In this document: positions 1 to 12,610 of the stretch, piece by piece
Layout of the letters: every line of letters begins with the position of its first letter
Position numbering within the stretch: the first letter of the stretch is position 1
Source of the DNA: Euonymus europaeus
Taxonomy: Eukaryota; Streptophyta; Magnoliopsida; Celastrales; Celastraceae
DNA length: 64,000 nucleotides
Direction of reading: 5' to 3'
NCBI GenBank assembly: GCA_963580455.1
Contig: OY756961.1
Location: 8,847,001-8,911,000 of the forward strand
The notes under the pieces: model-generated
Told to the model about the DNA's origin: nothing
Database searches by the model: none
What the model saw: the letters and a program-made list of their open reading frames with translations, nothing else
Made by a program: the position numbers and the translations under genes

Positions 1-180
1 GCATTTCCCCAGTTTATAGAAACTGTACCTCCTTGCAATAGCAAGAATCGCTCCTACGTCAAATCCTTCAGCAGGATCTGCATTGGTTGTGATATGAATG
101 ACATTTCTCGGTCGGAAAGACGAGAAAAGTTGCGGTGGACTTATCGAGGGACTTGAAGGCTGGACTTCCCAGTGTTTTAG
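1..180 (-). other. Open coding-like fragment inside the left CACTA end
   Basis: On the minus strand, reading from 180 down to the window edge, one frame stays open for about 60 codons. It has low-complexity Ser/Pro content first, then a stretch containing NVIHITTNADPAEGFDVGAI and ending in a basic Arg-Arg-Tyr segment at the edge. The composition looks coding rather than random. I do not recognise the family. It could be an exon of the transposon's own second gene or a captured host exon; the rest lies outside the window. Confidence 0.35.
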
Positions 181-748
181 CTACAGTGACTTCATACTCA
201 GAGTCAAGTCAGCTACTCCCTCTTAGGGTTTCAAGTGTAAAGGGGGTAAAGGGCCGAACGGCAGACTCAGCGGTTGCGAGGGAATGTTGAAGAGGAGAGA
301 GAGGCGCAAAGATATCCACAAAAAATCTTAGGGTTTCAAGTGTAAAGGGGGGTAAGGGCTGAAAAATATTTCAAGAAAGTACAATAATTTACCGACGGAA
401 AATTCCGTTGGTAAATTATTTTAAAAATTTAAAAGTAGAAAAATATTTACCGATGGAATATTCCGTCGGTAATTTATTTTTAAAAATTTAAAAATAAAAA
501 AATAAAAAATTACCGACGGATTTAATTCGGTCGGTAATTTACTGACGAAATTTTCGTCGGTAATCCGTGGCAAAATATTAGCGCCAAATATTACTGACGA
601 GAAAATTCCGTCGGTAAACCGTCGCCACTCCGTCGGTAAAACTCAAAAAGTGAATTTAATCGCTAATCCGTCGGTATGCCGTCGGTCTGTACCGACGAAA
701 CGGTTCGGTCGGTAAATTCCGTCGGTAATCTCCGATTTTCTTGTAGTG
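1..748. mobile_element. CACTA transposon, right terminal region
   Basis: The sequence from about 380 to 735 is packed with inverted and direct copies of an ACCGACGGAA/TTCCGTCGGT motif, the dense subterminal repeats that En/Spm-type transposases bind. It ends in TTTTCTTGTAGTG at 748, the reverse complement of the canonical CACTACAAGAAAA terminus. The left end is outside the window. A short direct repeat (CTTAGGGTTTCAAGTGTAAA) occurs near 223 and 328. No transposase is visible, so this is either a non-autonomous member or the end of a larger element. Confidence 0.85.
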
Positions 749-2540
749 AGTTTAGCACACAAACAAGCAAGGAAATTAAATAGTGTGCTCAATGATATAT
801 AGTGGTTCGATGCTCACACCTACATCCACTACCTAAGCCCTCAAGCTTAGGATTTTCCAATCCACTAAAGGATATAAATGGTTTTGCAAGTTCACCACAA
901 ACTTAGGGTTCCAAGCACACCCCAAACTTGTACATCATTAAGGTTTGAAGCTAACCTTAAACTTTCATACACTTCTCAAAGGTAGTGCCCTCAAAAGGGA
1001 CTTTTACAAGTGTTTGGATTTTGGTTCTCTCAAGATTAGCTCTAGGCTATTTTGTGAGGAACACTCAAGAACAAACAAGGATGCTCACGGGTAGGAAATA
1101 TGTGTGTAGCAAACTCTTGTACAAACTCACACAAAGCTCACAATATATCAAGGATAGGCTTGGGAGAAGCTTTGTTGAGTGTTTGTTTGGATCACTTGAA
1201 ATGATGAAAGTAGGCTTGAATGCTTGTAGACACAATAACTCAAAGAGATCTTGGAAGAAGGCTCAAATCAAAAAGATGAAGTTGAGAGCAAGTTGGCTTG
1301 AACACTTAGTAAAAATTTTGCAATGCTTCTTTCTCCACCACAAGTCTCATACACCCCTCTCTTATCTTCCAAGAAAAAAATCAATCTTGTCCCTTGATTC
1401 AAATAAACTCTTGATCTTGGCCATTGATTCTTCTTTAAATCTCAGCCCTTCTTTAATTCAACCACTCTAATCCCATCCTTCAAAAATAGTGTCATTGGCA
1501 TCATTTTGTCAAGAGTTCTCATTTTGAGTTGCACCTTGTTTGGATCAATCAAATGAGTCTTCTTCATGAGCCAAACAAGTCCATCTTAAATTCTGGAAAA
1601 TATTATAACTTTATGCCATCTTGTCCCTCCCTTGTCTCCATAGTCAAGTGTTAGGCACAATACCAACCAAGTATTTCAAACTTGTATTCCCTCTTCTTTC
1701 TTGACTCCAAGAAAAAATGAGAAGGCTTCTGGAAGCTCTTGAAATAATTCTCCAGCAATAATAACACTAAGCACATGGCTGGAACCATTTATTGCACACA
1801 AAGTGTTAACCTTGACTCAAATAGGGTTGATCACGACAAAGCTTGTTCAAATGAGCTTCAAATCATGATGCACAAATTTTCTCAATTGAATAAGCTTAAT
1901 AATACTTTAAATCAGCTCATGATGATCAATTGATTAAACCTACAAAAAGAATAGATGACAAAGCATCCCATTTTTGCTTGTAAGCTCAAAGAGCTACAAT
2001 GCTTGCACTTAGGTTAATAAACATGGTATAATCTCAATTAAATTCAAGTAAGCAGTTGATAAATCAATTTATCCATATAAGAGTGTGCATACAAAATTTC
2101 ACTTATAATTGAGGTCATTTGGTCATTCAATTTGATCATGCAAATATCAATTAGCCTAGTTTCATACCTGCACAGGTGAATTAATTTCAACATACAAATT
2201 GAACATGATAGACTTAAAATTGACCTGACAGTATTTGAAAATGAAAAATTGTAGAGTATCTTAAATAATTTTCAGAACAAAAATAAAGTTAATCGGAGAT
2301 CATTTGAACAAGTTATGACTGTTCAACCAATGTGTGTGCAGTGTGATGTTTGGACAGATTTTAGCATCGAAAAATAAGTAAGTCCAAATTCATCCAATTT
2401 ATATCAAACATGATTCCAAAGATATATAATGAAGCTTAAATCAGTAGATATAATTCATTTCATGATTTATCCAAATTCATCCAAAGTTGAGCACAATCAA
2501 ATAGTCCAATATGTATTTTTGCATCCAAAACACAAATGTA
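749..2540. other. No recognisable gene; LTR-like repeat sequence
   Basis: Noncoding-looking, AT-rich sequence. Around 780-960 it has the pattern tagtggttcgatgctcacac followed by tccactacctaag, a style common in plant LTR-type repeats, but no LTR ends or target duplications were found. A 161-codon open frame at 985-1470 has no recognisable domain and no gene-like context, and I do not call it a gene. Confidence 0.4.
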
Positions 2541-2960
2541 GGACCTATGGTCCAACATCATAGATGATAGATAAAAACTGTCATAAATGGGGTGCATGAC
2601 AGTTTTCAATTCTATCATCTATGTCAAAATCATCTTTTTATGACAGAAAAAACATTTGTCATGAATTAATGATAGATATTAATAATTATAAATCTATCAC
2701 ACAATGGAATTTATTTTTTAATTAATTTGGGTAATATTTTGGCGGGAGTTGACTTTTTATGCGCCAAATTTTAAAATTTTATAATTTTGTGACAGTTTTT
2801 GTCTATCAAGACTTTTTTGGCTGGTATCGAATCTTTGGCACCAAAATTCAGTAGTTTGGTGACAGATGTTTGTGACAGTTTTTTTTTTGTCACGAGATTT
2901 CAAATTCACTAGTTTTGTGACAAAATTTTGTGATAGTTTTTTTTTCTATCACAAGATTTC
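2541..2960. repeat. CACTA 3' subterminal repeats
   Basis: Repeated tatgatagat, tgacagtttt and tttctatcac motifs in both orientations, related to those at 11955-12237. A short inverted repeat GGACC-TAT-GGTCC lies at the outer edge. This is the presumed 3' subterminal region of the minus-strand CACTA element. Confidence 0.6.
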
Positions 2961-4512
2961 AAATTATTGTAATTCATATACAATTATTTAATTTTTTATA
3001 TTTAACCCTGTTTTTGAAATTGATTTTCAGATTTGCATTATGAAATCAAAATTAAATTCAACATAAAATTGAATCCAAAAGCATAATATTACATAACATT
3101 GTGATAAAAGGAAAACCATTCCATACACATGCTAAACAAGAGTCTACTCACAACAACATATCAAACAATAAAAGTTTTCAGAAACAAAACAAGAAGAAAA
3201 CAATTCCTTTCCAAGGAAATGTAGCAGCTTCTCTATTTCCCATAAATCTCCTCAAACACTGCACATAGGAAAGAAGTTCACAGTAAAAGTTTCTCAAACT
3301 GAACCACTTACAACATCGATCAGATTATGGCATTAATCAAGGGCACAGATATTCTTTGCATTCGTAATAATGACTCATTGAGTGTGCTTGCTAGAAAAAC
3401 ATGTGCATCAAAAGACAATCCAATGAAAAGACGATGAAACTGCCTTCTTATTTCACCACCTCCCAAGGTGCTACATGAGCTAAGAAGACTAGAGAAAGTA
3501 AAATTAAATATACCCTTTCACATAAAAGATGCATCTAGAGTACAGTTCAAAGCATAAAGGATACCATAACAATTGAGAACCATAAATCTTTGTGCCTAAC
3601 TCTACCAAAACAAGCCCTGCATCTTCAACAAAATAATCCAAATTGAAACTCAATCTCATAATGGTTCAGCTCAACACAGATGTGAAACAAGCAATTAAAG
3701 GATACGTGGTATGAATCCACTTCATCTAATAACATTCTACTAATGAAGTAAAACCTCCCTAAAGCCTTAGCCAGAACTCTTTTGAGTGATAAAAAACACA
3801 TTCAGTTCAAACCAAGAAGATTTGACCAATTTATACTAACCGTTTTGGTGATGCATTGATGATTTCAGAACAATGATTAGCCCACTCTAAACGAACCTCT
3901 TCAAGTTCAGCTCGAGTGTACACCGTCTTTCCATTGAATTGATAGACACAACATATAAGCCATCAAAGTTATAAAACAATGTTATATTTACATGGTATAA
4001 ACCAAACCAACATACAATCTTTTTCATCATTAATTCATCAACAACTTACATCATTCATTAGCAAACTAATGTCTGATATTATGTCCTTCATGTATCACAT
4101 CACATAATAACCGCATTCCACATTTCTTGGTTGTGTGGGTTTCTAATCATAGTTAAACAAGAAAATTATGGTTAGGATATACCCTGCTTTAGCTTTAAGT
4201 TATAGACATACAATAGTTACTTTAAGTAATCCACTTTACCTTCACAAATCTCATCTTAGTATTGTAATTCCATCTTTCCTTGCTAAACTCGGCTGTGTAC
4301 ATTGTCATGGAGCTGTATGCATATGAAAGTACATTTAGTTAAGTATCTAAAATATAATGAAACTAACAAAAAATAAGAATGCAGTCAATAAAAAAAATAC
4401 ATACACGTTAATTAGTTGCTCCAAATCATGATCAAGCTTCTCTGTAGTCATAGGATTCAGATAAAACACTTCTTTTTTCACCACATCAAATACAACTAAA
4501 ATTCAATGGAAA
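2961..4512. other. CACTA 3' noncoding region
   Basis: AT-rich sequence between the subterminal repeats and the tnp1 coding remnants. I see no open frame of note and no other repeat; it is probably 3' untranslated, intronic or decayed tnp1 sequence. Confidence 0.4.
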
Positions 4513-6542
4513 CTAAAAGGGATGAAAAAAAGAAAAAGTAAGTAATAGAGAAACTAACAATGATGTTATAAAATCAAAAGTTATGAAAGAAATACCAAAT
4601 TGAATGAAAATTGAAATAAGAACACTGAATTCACACCCGGGATTGTATGGCATAAAGAGGAACTGCCCTTTACTGACCTTTTTCAAACGCCAACACAAAC
4701 GCTCTATTCTGCAAGTACGAGTGGCTTCTAGAACGCCACCAGGTGGTGACACCATGTTTGGACATATGAATCCAAATTGTGTCATTTTGTTCCTCTTTGG
4801 GACAAGAGAGTCGTACAATAACCTGAAACAGTTGACACAAAAAGCATACGTAGACGGGTATCCCAACATCAAATATAAAATAATCAAGTGTAAAGGAAAA
4901 TGAAAATTTCTCACGCAATGTATAGCTCAATAACGTTTACTCCTAATGGTTGCATTGCCAGCAATGCTTTGCACTCCATCATCCCAACATGAGCTTTGAT
5001 CCGTTTTGCCTCAAATATACCCTCTGGCACAAGATATGTAATCCAACCGTCTTTAGGCAAGTGTGTGTCACACAACTTGCCAAACAATTGTAACATTGGA
5101 TGACTATTTTGGTGCCATGTCATTGCTTGCCTAGTGTTTCGTACATGCTGCACTACTACTTTCTTACTTTCCAGCTTTTTCACACTTTCAGCCCCAATCC
5201 TTGGATCAACAGTTGCTTTCTAGAACTTCCAATTCCCAGGTTTTCCTTCTCATCTACAACATTCATTCGCAAGTTAGGGTTGAGTCTTAGGGGTTTTTCT
5301 TGGGTTGGCGGCAGGTCTTTCTCTATTTTCCACTTCTGTAAGAGGTGACAATTCCCTCTTCTTCACAGTTGAGTTGTCCAATTTATCATCCAAATTACCA
5401 GGCTACTGCATTTTTACATATTCAAACGGTAGAAGTATACTCAAATAGTAGTAATGGGAAGATATAAAGTAACCAAAGTGAAACCGAACAAAAAACAGAT
5501 AAACTTACCTTTTGTTCATCAACTCCAACCACCTTGTCCTTATCCTTTTCTATGCAACAATCATCATGAAATAAAGGAGATGGTGGGAAGGTGGAACTTC
5601 CTACATCTGAATATGGAGGTTTGTTCTTTAATATAGAGCTGATTTCTTCCAGTTGTTTTTCAATTGATTTCTTCCAAGCAGAAAGCTCAATATGTTGGTT
5701 TTCCATTGAGGTACGACTTACATTCACGCTGTGAAAATACTTTGCAAGGTTAAAAAAATTTCCAATACCTTGAATGTGACCAGGTTGTGGAAGCTTGCCT
5801 AGTGATTGTGCAAGTATGTCATTTCTTCCATCCGAATTCAGCGACCCTTCTTCAACCTCTTTTTTCAAATTCTCCTGTCACATAACAAATAAAGTAGTCA
5901 GATTTCACAACATTAATATAAATGATAATGTTTAAGTATGCTTCAACTACTCACAATTTTGTTAACAATGTCTGTAGTTTCGGGGTCGTATTCTCCACTT
6001 TTCATTATCTGAGCTTTCTTCCAAAGTTCAGTTCTATCAACTGAATCTTCAAAAACACCGATTTTTGAGCACTGGTGGATAAACAGGTGACATTCTTTTC
6101 ATTCAGTAAAAAAATTTCTTATATTAATTAACTTAGTGTAACATGGAAGCAACTTACTAGATTTTTCATCAAACCAACGTATCCCCTTCTACTGAGTCGA
6201 TGATTCAACTTATATAAGGCCCTTTTCCCCTTGTTGTTTGAACTAACTCTCTGTAGTAAAACATACATATTAGTTATTTCTTCTTATATGTAAAACATAT
6301 ATGAACTAGTGATGAAGTAATCCTAGGTGAAAGATATATACCTGAAAGTCATCAGATAAACGCATATTGACAAATTCTCTCCAAACAACTTTCTTAATTT
6401 GAGGATATTCAACCGGGGACGTATATAGAAACTTCTTATCCTCAATTAATGGCATGATGTACTTTCTTGTCAAAACGTACTTGAAGTTACGAAATGCATG
6501 CCCGATTGACTGTAACAGTGTCTTTTTACTGTTAGGATGCAC
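4513..6542 (-). pseudogene. CACTA TNP1-type (Transposase_24) gene remnant
   Basis: Several minus-strand exon-like pieces follow the order of plant Transposase_24 (PF03004, TNP1-like) proteins. 6542-6306 has LLQSIGHAFRNFKYVLTRKY followed by an SPVEYP..VWREFV..RLSDDFQ stretch. 6250-6160 has LYKLNHRLSRRGYVGL. 6080-5960 has DRTELWKKAQIMKSGEYDPE. 5868-5422 has DILAQSLGKLPQPGHIQGIG, matching the family's DIL..ALG..EHPGRVRGVG block, and then an acidic coiled-coil-like segment. 5183-4911 and 4914-4513 look like the variable C-terminal part. TNP1-type proteins bind the subterminal repeats. The pieces are separated by intron-like AT-rich gaps and I cannot build an uninterrupted protein. Confidence 0.75.
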
Positions 6543-6674
6543 AACAAAACGTTCCTAATATCAATGAAAACAAGATAGAAGTGAGAGTTAGTAACTGAAG
6601 TTTACACATGTTATCCCATATAGAGATTATACAAAATGTACAAATTTCATGGAGGAAATTGAAGAGATTACCTA

Positions 6675-9138
6675 ATGTATGGTTCAACTTCTTTTGTGTT
6701 ATGCAAAATGTACAAATGTGCTTCATCCAGTAAAGTTTGGTTAACTTTCTCTAGTCTTTCCATAGACAATGGCTTGTCAATTGACAACTTTTGCACATGA
6801 CCAATTGGAAGCCCAATAGTGGACATGTTTGACATGTATTCAACATAAAATTCTATAGCTTCCTCTGCAATATAACTCTCAGCTATGCATCCCTCAGGAT
6901 GGTTACGATTTCAAACATAACCTTTAAGGGTTTTCATGTATCTCTCAAAAGGATACATCCAGCGAAGATAGACAGGACCACACAGTCGTACTTCATTAAC
7001 TAAGTGCATAGTAAGATGAACCATAATGTCGAAAAATGATGGGGGAAAACACTTTTCCAACAAGCACAAAGTCACTACGATGTCCGTCTCCAATTTATCC
7101 AATGTTGGCACATCAACCACAATTGCACACAAGGAATTGAAGATGAAACAAAACTTGAAAATAGCATCTTTGACATGCTTTGGCAAAACTGACCGAAGTG
7201 CAACAGGTAAAAGTTGTTGCATAAGAACATGACAATCATTGACTTTAGGCCCTTGAATTTTAAGGTCTTTCATTGACACAAGAATCTTGATGTTTGACGA
7301 ATACCCATCGGAAACCTTGATAATCTTCAAAGTTTTGTAAAAGCGTGTCTTTTCATCTCTAGTTAATGTGTAAGAAGCTGGAGGAAGAAAAGTGCGCTTG
7401 CCTTTTACTAATGGTGCTAATTTGTCCCTAATTGTTATTGCCACAAGATCCTTTCTTGAGTTAAGACCATCTTTGGTCTTTCCAGGAATGTGCAACAGTG
7501 TTCCATATAAGCTCTCACATACATTTTTTTCGATGTGCATAACATCTAATTGATGTCGTACCGGCAGTTACTTCCAATAATCTAAATTATAGAATATGGA
7601 TTTTTTTCTTCCACCACACACGCTCATCATTGATTTTCCTTTTGAGTTTTTTTGTGCTGCTCTTTCCCCATTCATGTTCAATAGACTCAAGTATCTTTAA
7701 AATCTCCTCACCACTCATTGATTTTGGAGCTTGGTCATGTTCTATTGTGTTGTCAAAGGCTTTCACCTAGCGTCTCAATTCATGATTAAAAGGAAGCCAT
7801 CGATGATGACCCATATATGCATTTTTTCTGCTATGTTTTAGTCTACACTTGGGTGTGTCTACTCCACAATATGGACAGGCATTGGACCCTCTAATAGTGC
7901 AACCCGCTAAATTCCCGTATGCTGGAAAGTCATTTATAGTCCATAGTAGCACAACTTTTAAATTAAAGAATTCCTTTTTGTTGGCATCATAAGCATCTAC
8001 CCCAACATCCCACAAAGTCTGTAAATCTTCTATTAACGGAGCCAAGTACACATCAATTTCATTACCCAGTTGTTGAGGACCAAAAATCAATAAGGACAAC
8101 ATCATAAATTTTCATTTCATACACAACCATGGCGGAAGATTATACGTTATAAGAATAATTGGCCAACAACTATATGTACTACTAAGAGAGCTATGTGGAT
8201 TGATTCCATTAGCTGATAGGGCAAGACAAAGATTTCTAGGGTCCGATGCAAATGCAGGCCATTTCTCATCAACTAGCTTCCATGATGGTGAATCAGCCGG
8301 ATGTCGGAGCTTACCATCAATGGCTCTCGCATTTGCATGCCAAGTCAAGTCCTTCACAGTTTGAGATGACTGAAACATACGTTTAAATCTAGGAATGGGT
8401 GGGAAGTACCATGAGACCTTTGCAGGTACACCATTCCTATATTGGTCAACTCTGCCATCCTTTCTCTTCCATCTAGATAAACCACAATTGGGACAATCAG
8501 AAAGCCTTTCATACTCTTTTCTGTATAGTACGCAATCATTTGGGCAAGCATGTATTTTCACATATTCTAAGCCCAAAGCGGACATTGTCTTTTTTGCCTC
8601 ATACATGGATTCTGGAGTTTCATTATTTTGAGGCAACAATTCTACCAAAAAACTAAGCAGTTCGATAAAACTAGTATCAGACCACCCAAATTTACCCTTG
8701 ATATTGAACAACTTCACCAAAGTGCCCAATTTAGTGAATTTTGTACATCCAGGGTACAAAGGTTTTTGAGCCTGTTCTAGTAGTTCCTTAAATGTCTTAA
8801 GATCTCCATCACAATTTTTGTAAGCGTCATTCACCATATCCACTGTGTTGCCATCATTGTAGTCCATAGACTCAAACGAAAAATCTACATTACAAGATGG
8901 TATGGTATGAATATCTTCCCCATGCCATCTCCAGGTTTTGTAAGCCAAATCAAAACCTTTTCAAAATAGATGTTCGGTTACTTTTTTAGTAGGGAAAAAG
9001 GCTCGATTTTTGCATTCATAACATGGACATCTAATGACACTAGCACCTTCAGCATTTTCAACAGCAAGTTTCATGAAATCTTTAACCCCTTATCATACTC
9101 AGGTGATGTTTTACTACATTCAATCCAAGCTTATCCAT
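6675..9138 (-). pseudogene. CACTA transposase TNP2 (Transposase_21), broken
   Basis: The minus-strand gene begins near ATG 9138-9136. An N-terminal transposase-associated domain has the zinc-binding IRCPCYECKN at about 9030. The large tnp2 body follows at 8948-8112 (CPNCG..W) and continues in the same frame at 8105-7767. The HIEKNVCESLYGTLL block opens 7540-6911, which ends ..YPFERYMKTLKGYV and resumes as NRNHPEGCIAESYIAEEAIE to about 6675. Breaks: a 1-nt shift near the start, an in-frame TGA at 8114-8112 (Arg expected), a TAG at 7769-7767, a +1 frame change between 7767 and 7540, and a TGA at 6913-6911 (Arg expected). A good donor (GTAATC) lies at about 6674. It once cut and moved the element; it cannot do so now. 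Confidence 0.85.
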
Positions 9139-11954
9139 TAGAATATGAAATCAACAATTTTTTTTTATCCCAACACATAAAGGAGGGGAAAAATGAATCA
9201 AGAATTAATTTTTTAAAAAGATATTCAAGTTTGAGTGACTTAGCCTAGACCTCAATTGTGGAAATAAATTAGTAACTATAATGATCAAAATTTACAATCA
9301 AGAAGCAAAATGAACAATTAGCTTCCAGTGAAAGAAATTGAAGATTAGAAACCCTCATGACCTTGACAGAATTGTAAAACCAACATATGCATGAAAATGA
9401 AAATCTGTCAGTTTTCTTCGCACCAAACAGAATCAATGATATTGAAATAGTCCATTATAAGGATGGGTCCTATTTTGCCCTAGCAAAGTTCAAGCTACAA
9501 GGATTCCCGAGAAAAAAGTTTACAGTTTGCAAGCTAGAAGTGCAATCTCAACACTAAACCACACTACACAAGCACTCTTAATTAATTCATTTCATTATAC
9601 TGGAAATCAAGTACATCACTAGTAAAACAATTCTTAAAACTTTCAACGTATAGTACGACAGAGATGGTAGCAATCAAACCATGACCAAACTAGGAAGAAA
9701 GAAAGAATTGGTACCTGATTATCTAATTAAGGGTTATGGCAGCGACGGAATGAAGGTCAACTGCTCGTGAGGGCTAGGAGCTTGACTTTGTTGTCCTGGA
9801 TAATGGTCAGAAATATGTTATAATGCAGTCATATATTGAATGCCAAAACAGGAAAAAAAATTCACAATAATGAACTTCATAACAAGAAGAAATTTATCAA
9901 AGGATTCCAGAAGCAAATGAAATGCAGTATGTTTCAACGCTTAGAGATACAAATATACCCCAGGTTAAACGCATAAAACTACTTTATTGTTCCAGAATGT
10001 GCATACTTAAATCAAGTACAAAAGAAACATGAGTAAATTTTTTGATAGAAATAGAAAATCCAACTTAATCGCGCCTCAAGATTTTACCTAACGCAATCTC
10101 ATCAAATACCATTACAGTAGTGACATTTTCTTGTAACAAAGACTCTAAGTTACTGATGTACATATTAGAAGAAATCAATCAATGGACAATCAATCAATCA
10201 TTCCTACTTTGTGACACAAAATATAAAATTCAAATGTTCGATGTGATGTATTATCATAATAGATTAATGGATAAAATGTGGACAAGCATAAGCTATTTAG
10301 TTAGTTAGAGCTAGACAAATCTTCATTTAGTTAGGTACATCCAAACACTGCACTATCCATAGTGAGGTAGTAACCTAACAAGCAGTAAACACACGACACT
10401 TATTAAGGAGGGAAAGATTTGAGTGCTATTAGGAAGGACATGAAACTTAAAGAACATTATGGAAATTTTAATGTAATTACTTATAAAAAGAAAAAATTAG
10501 TGAACAAAATATCTTTGCCAAATGCCAATAAATCAGGCAGCCTAATTTCCATGGAAATTGGACAAAAGATTACAAGAATGTCAGAACCATAAGCTACTTA
10601 GTATCAAACTGAAATTTGCGTTAGGCAATGAGAAAGCCAGAATAGCTCAACAGAAGAAATGATCAAAATTTCTCTCACACTTATTTTGTTCCCAACAGGG
10701 CACATTCCTAATACGAAGCCTTACATTTCATGCAAAACCCAATCCGAAACAAAGAACTGAGGATGAATTTGTAGGAAATTAAACCATTATCTTCCTTTTC
10801 TTAAAAAGCGACTAACCATGACAGACAAAATCAAGTGTGCAGTTAATTCAGGGTATAAAAGGAAAAAAAATCTATCACTTATAAGCTTCATAGCCAGTCC
10901 TTCTCAAAGAAACATAGAAGTTTCGCAAATAATAGAGTAACATAATTATTCAACAAATCACAAAAAACAAAGAATACCTGAAGAAGTGTCTAACTGACTG
11001 AGAAATGAAATCAATTTTCAGCTTCAGATATCTAATTGCAATGGCTCAACAAGCTTTAGAAAATACCAAAACAAACATAATTAACGTGTATATGCTCTCA
11101 ACAAACCTGTTTTCACTAGTACAAAACCCTAATGCCTATGAACATACAAGATATACCTCACATTGACGAGCAATAAGCATTGTCAGAGCAACCCGATTTT
11201 AGTTGTGCAAACCCAGCCCTAGCGAGCCTGTTTGGACGAGGCAAAAGAAATTGGTATCACATGGCTATTTGAAATGAATAGGCAAGAGAAGAAGACGTAC
11301 CAATTCATGAAAGAAGGCAAGAAGATGTACCAGAGCCTTTCTGTCGAGTTCAAGAATCTATTGGAGTAGGAAGACGAAAGATAGACAATGTGAAGCGTTC
11401 TTCCCCAAATCGAGCATATGGGGAAGTTGTAGTTTTGCCTTTTCCTCGTCGGTTCTGCCCAAGTATAGACAAAGCGAGGCAGTATAGCTTTGCCTTTTTT
11501 GAAACCTACTCATCGATCCGGGCACACTTGACTAGTTAATTAGCTAGGGTTTTGTAATTGAAAGACTGAAAGTGATGGAAAAATCTAGGCCGAATGGCAA
11601 ATAATTTATTAACGCCAAAATATAAATAACACTTTGAAACAATAGATATTTGCTCCTGCACCCCCGAAACACTAATTACAAAAGGTCTATCGGTTCGGTC
11701 CCTCCGCTCCCATCACAGACCTCCAAACAATTCTTCGTCAAAAATTTGTCGCACCGAGAACTTTTCGAATCAAATCAAACTGAATTCAGGTCACAAACTC
11801 TAACACGCTTATTTATATATATACATGAGAACACACTGTTTTGTAGATCAGTCTCCATTTTAAAAAATGTAAAACATACTCTTTTTGTTCATTTTATTTA
11901 ATAAAATTCTAATTAAAATTTGGATATTAATAATAAAATTATATTAGAAAATAT
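9139..11954. other. CACTA 5' leader/intron region, no gene
   Basis: About 2.8 kb of AT-rich sequence between tnp2 and the 5' subterminal repeats of the minus-strand element. Open frames here are short and lack domains. CACTA elements often have long leaders with introns at this position, so I assign it to the element rather than to a host gene. Confidence 0.45.
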
Positions 11955-12237
11955 ATGACAGATATTATTTTTATCACAAATATATCATATTTTGTTGATA
12001 GACAAAAGTTCTGTCACAAATATATCACAAGACTATCAACTATTTATGATAGACAAAAGTTCTATCACAAATCTATCACAAAACTATCATCTATTCATGA
12101 TAGACAAAAATTTCATCACACATCTATCATTAATTGTCTGATATATCATTTTTCTATCACAAATCTATCATTGTTTTATGATACAACTGATTTCTATCAT
12201 TAATGCTCTATCATCTATTCCTATTTTTCTTGCAGTG
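11955..12237 (-). repeat. CACTA 5' subterminal repeats and terminus
   Basis: Six or more near-copies of GATAGACAAAAGTTC/TATCACAAATCTATCA in tandem and inverted order, ending at 12237 in TTTTTCTTGCAGTG. This is the transposase-binding subterminal array and terminal inverted repeat of the minus-strand element. The open frame across it (11955-12203) is only the translated repeat. Confidence 0.8.
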
Positions 12238-12610
12238 GTAGGATGTTGCATAAATTGAGAAACTAAGGTCAGGTCTTGTGATAGTCGAGTACATTAATTT
12301 TCCTATAAGTCTCCTAAATTCTAATGGGTCTTTCAGTTTGCTTCTTGAGTCAGAAGCCAACTTTAGATTAACATCTATGGGAGTTTTAACTGGTTTACAA
12401 TTGATTCTTTTAATAAGTCTAATGTATATTTGTTTTGATTGATGAATTACCAGTAGGAGATCTATGTATTTCTATGCCTAGAAAGTATTTTAGTCTTCCT
12501 AGATCTTTATCTTAAAACAATTACTTAAATATGCTTTAACATTTTGAATTGTTTCATGATTATCACCACCAATAGCCATGTCATCCACATATAGTAGTAA
12601 AAGTATAGTC
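12238..12610 (-). pseudogene. Ty1/copia reverse transcriptase-RNase H fragment
   Basis: The minus strand encodes LLLYVDDMAIGGDN (catalytic YVDD box) at about 12605, then LKYFLGIEI, then PVKTPIDVNLKLA, LEFRRLIGKLMYSTITRPDL and SFSIYATS, where it is cut by the CACTA end at 12237. These are the C-terminal RT and start of the RT-RNase H connection of a copia polyprotein. In-frame stops occur in the middle. It continues, after an insert, the RT fragment at 14656-15565. Confidence 0.85.

Larger units (their letters stand above)
2541..12237 (-). mobile_element. CACTA/En-Spm transposon, degenerate autonomous type
   Basis: Read on the minus strand this element has tnp2 (about 9138 to 6675) followed by a tnp1-type gene (about 6542 to 4513), the normal CACTA order. 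Its 5' end is clear: TTTTTCTTGCAGTG at 12237 is the reverse complement of CACTGCAAGAAAAA, and it is preceded by subterminal GATAGACAAAA/TCTATCA repeats. Similar repeats occur at 2560-2960, but I could not find a matching CACTGCAAG terminus there, so the 2541 boundary is approximate and that end may be lost. On the right it interrupts a copia gene; GTA at 12238-12240 would be one half of a 3-bp duplication. Confidence 0.8.

Noticed and set aside
985..1470. 161-codon open frame on the plus strand
   Set aside because: No recognisable domain, Leu/Ser/Lys-rich translation, located in LTR-like repeat sequence with no promoter or splice context. Length alone does not support a gene.
4604..4903. 99-codon plus-strand frame
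   Set aside because: Antisense shadow of the minus-strand tnp1 remnant; no homology of its own.
11955..12203. Open frame with a repeated Asp-Arg-Gln-Lys-Phe pattern, looked like a repeat protein
   Set aside because: It is the translation of CACTA subterminal repeats, which end at the transposon terminus at 12237.
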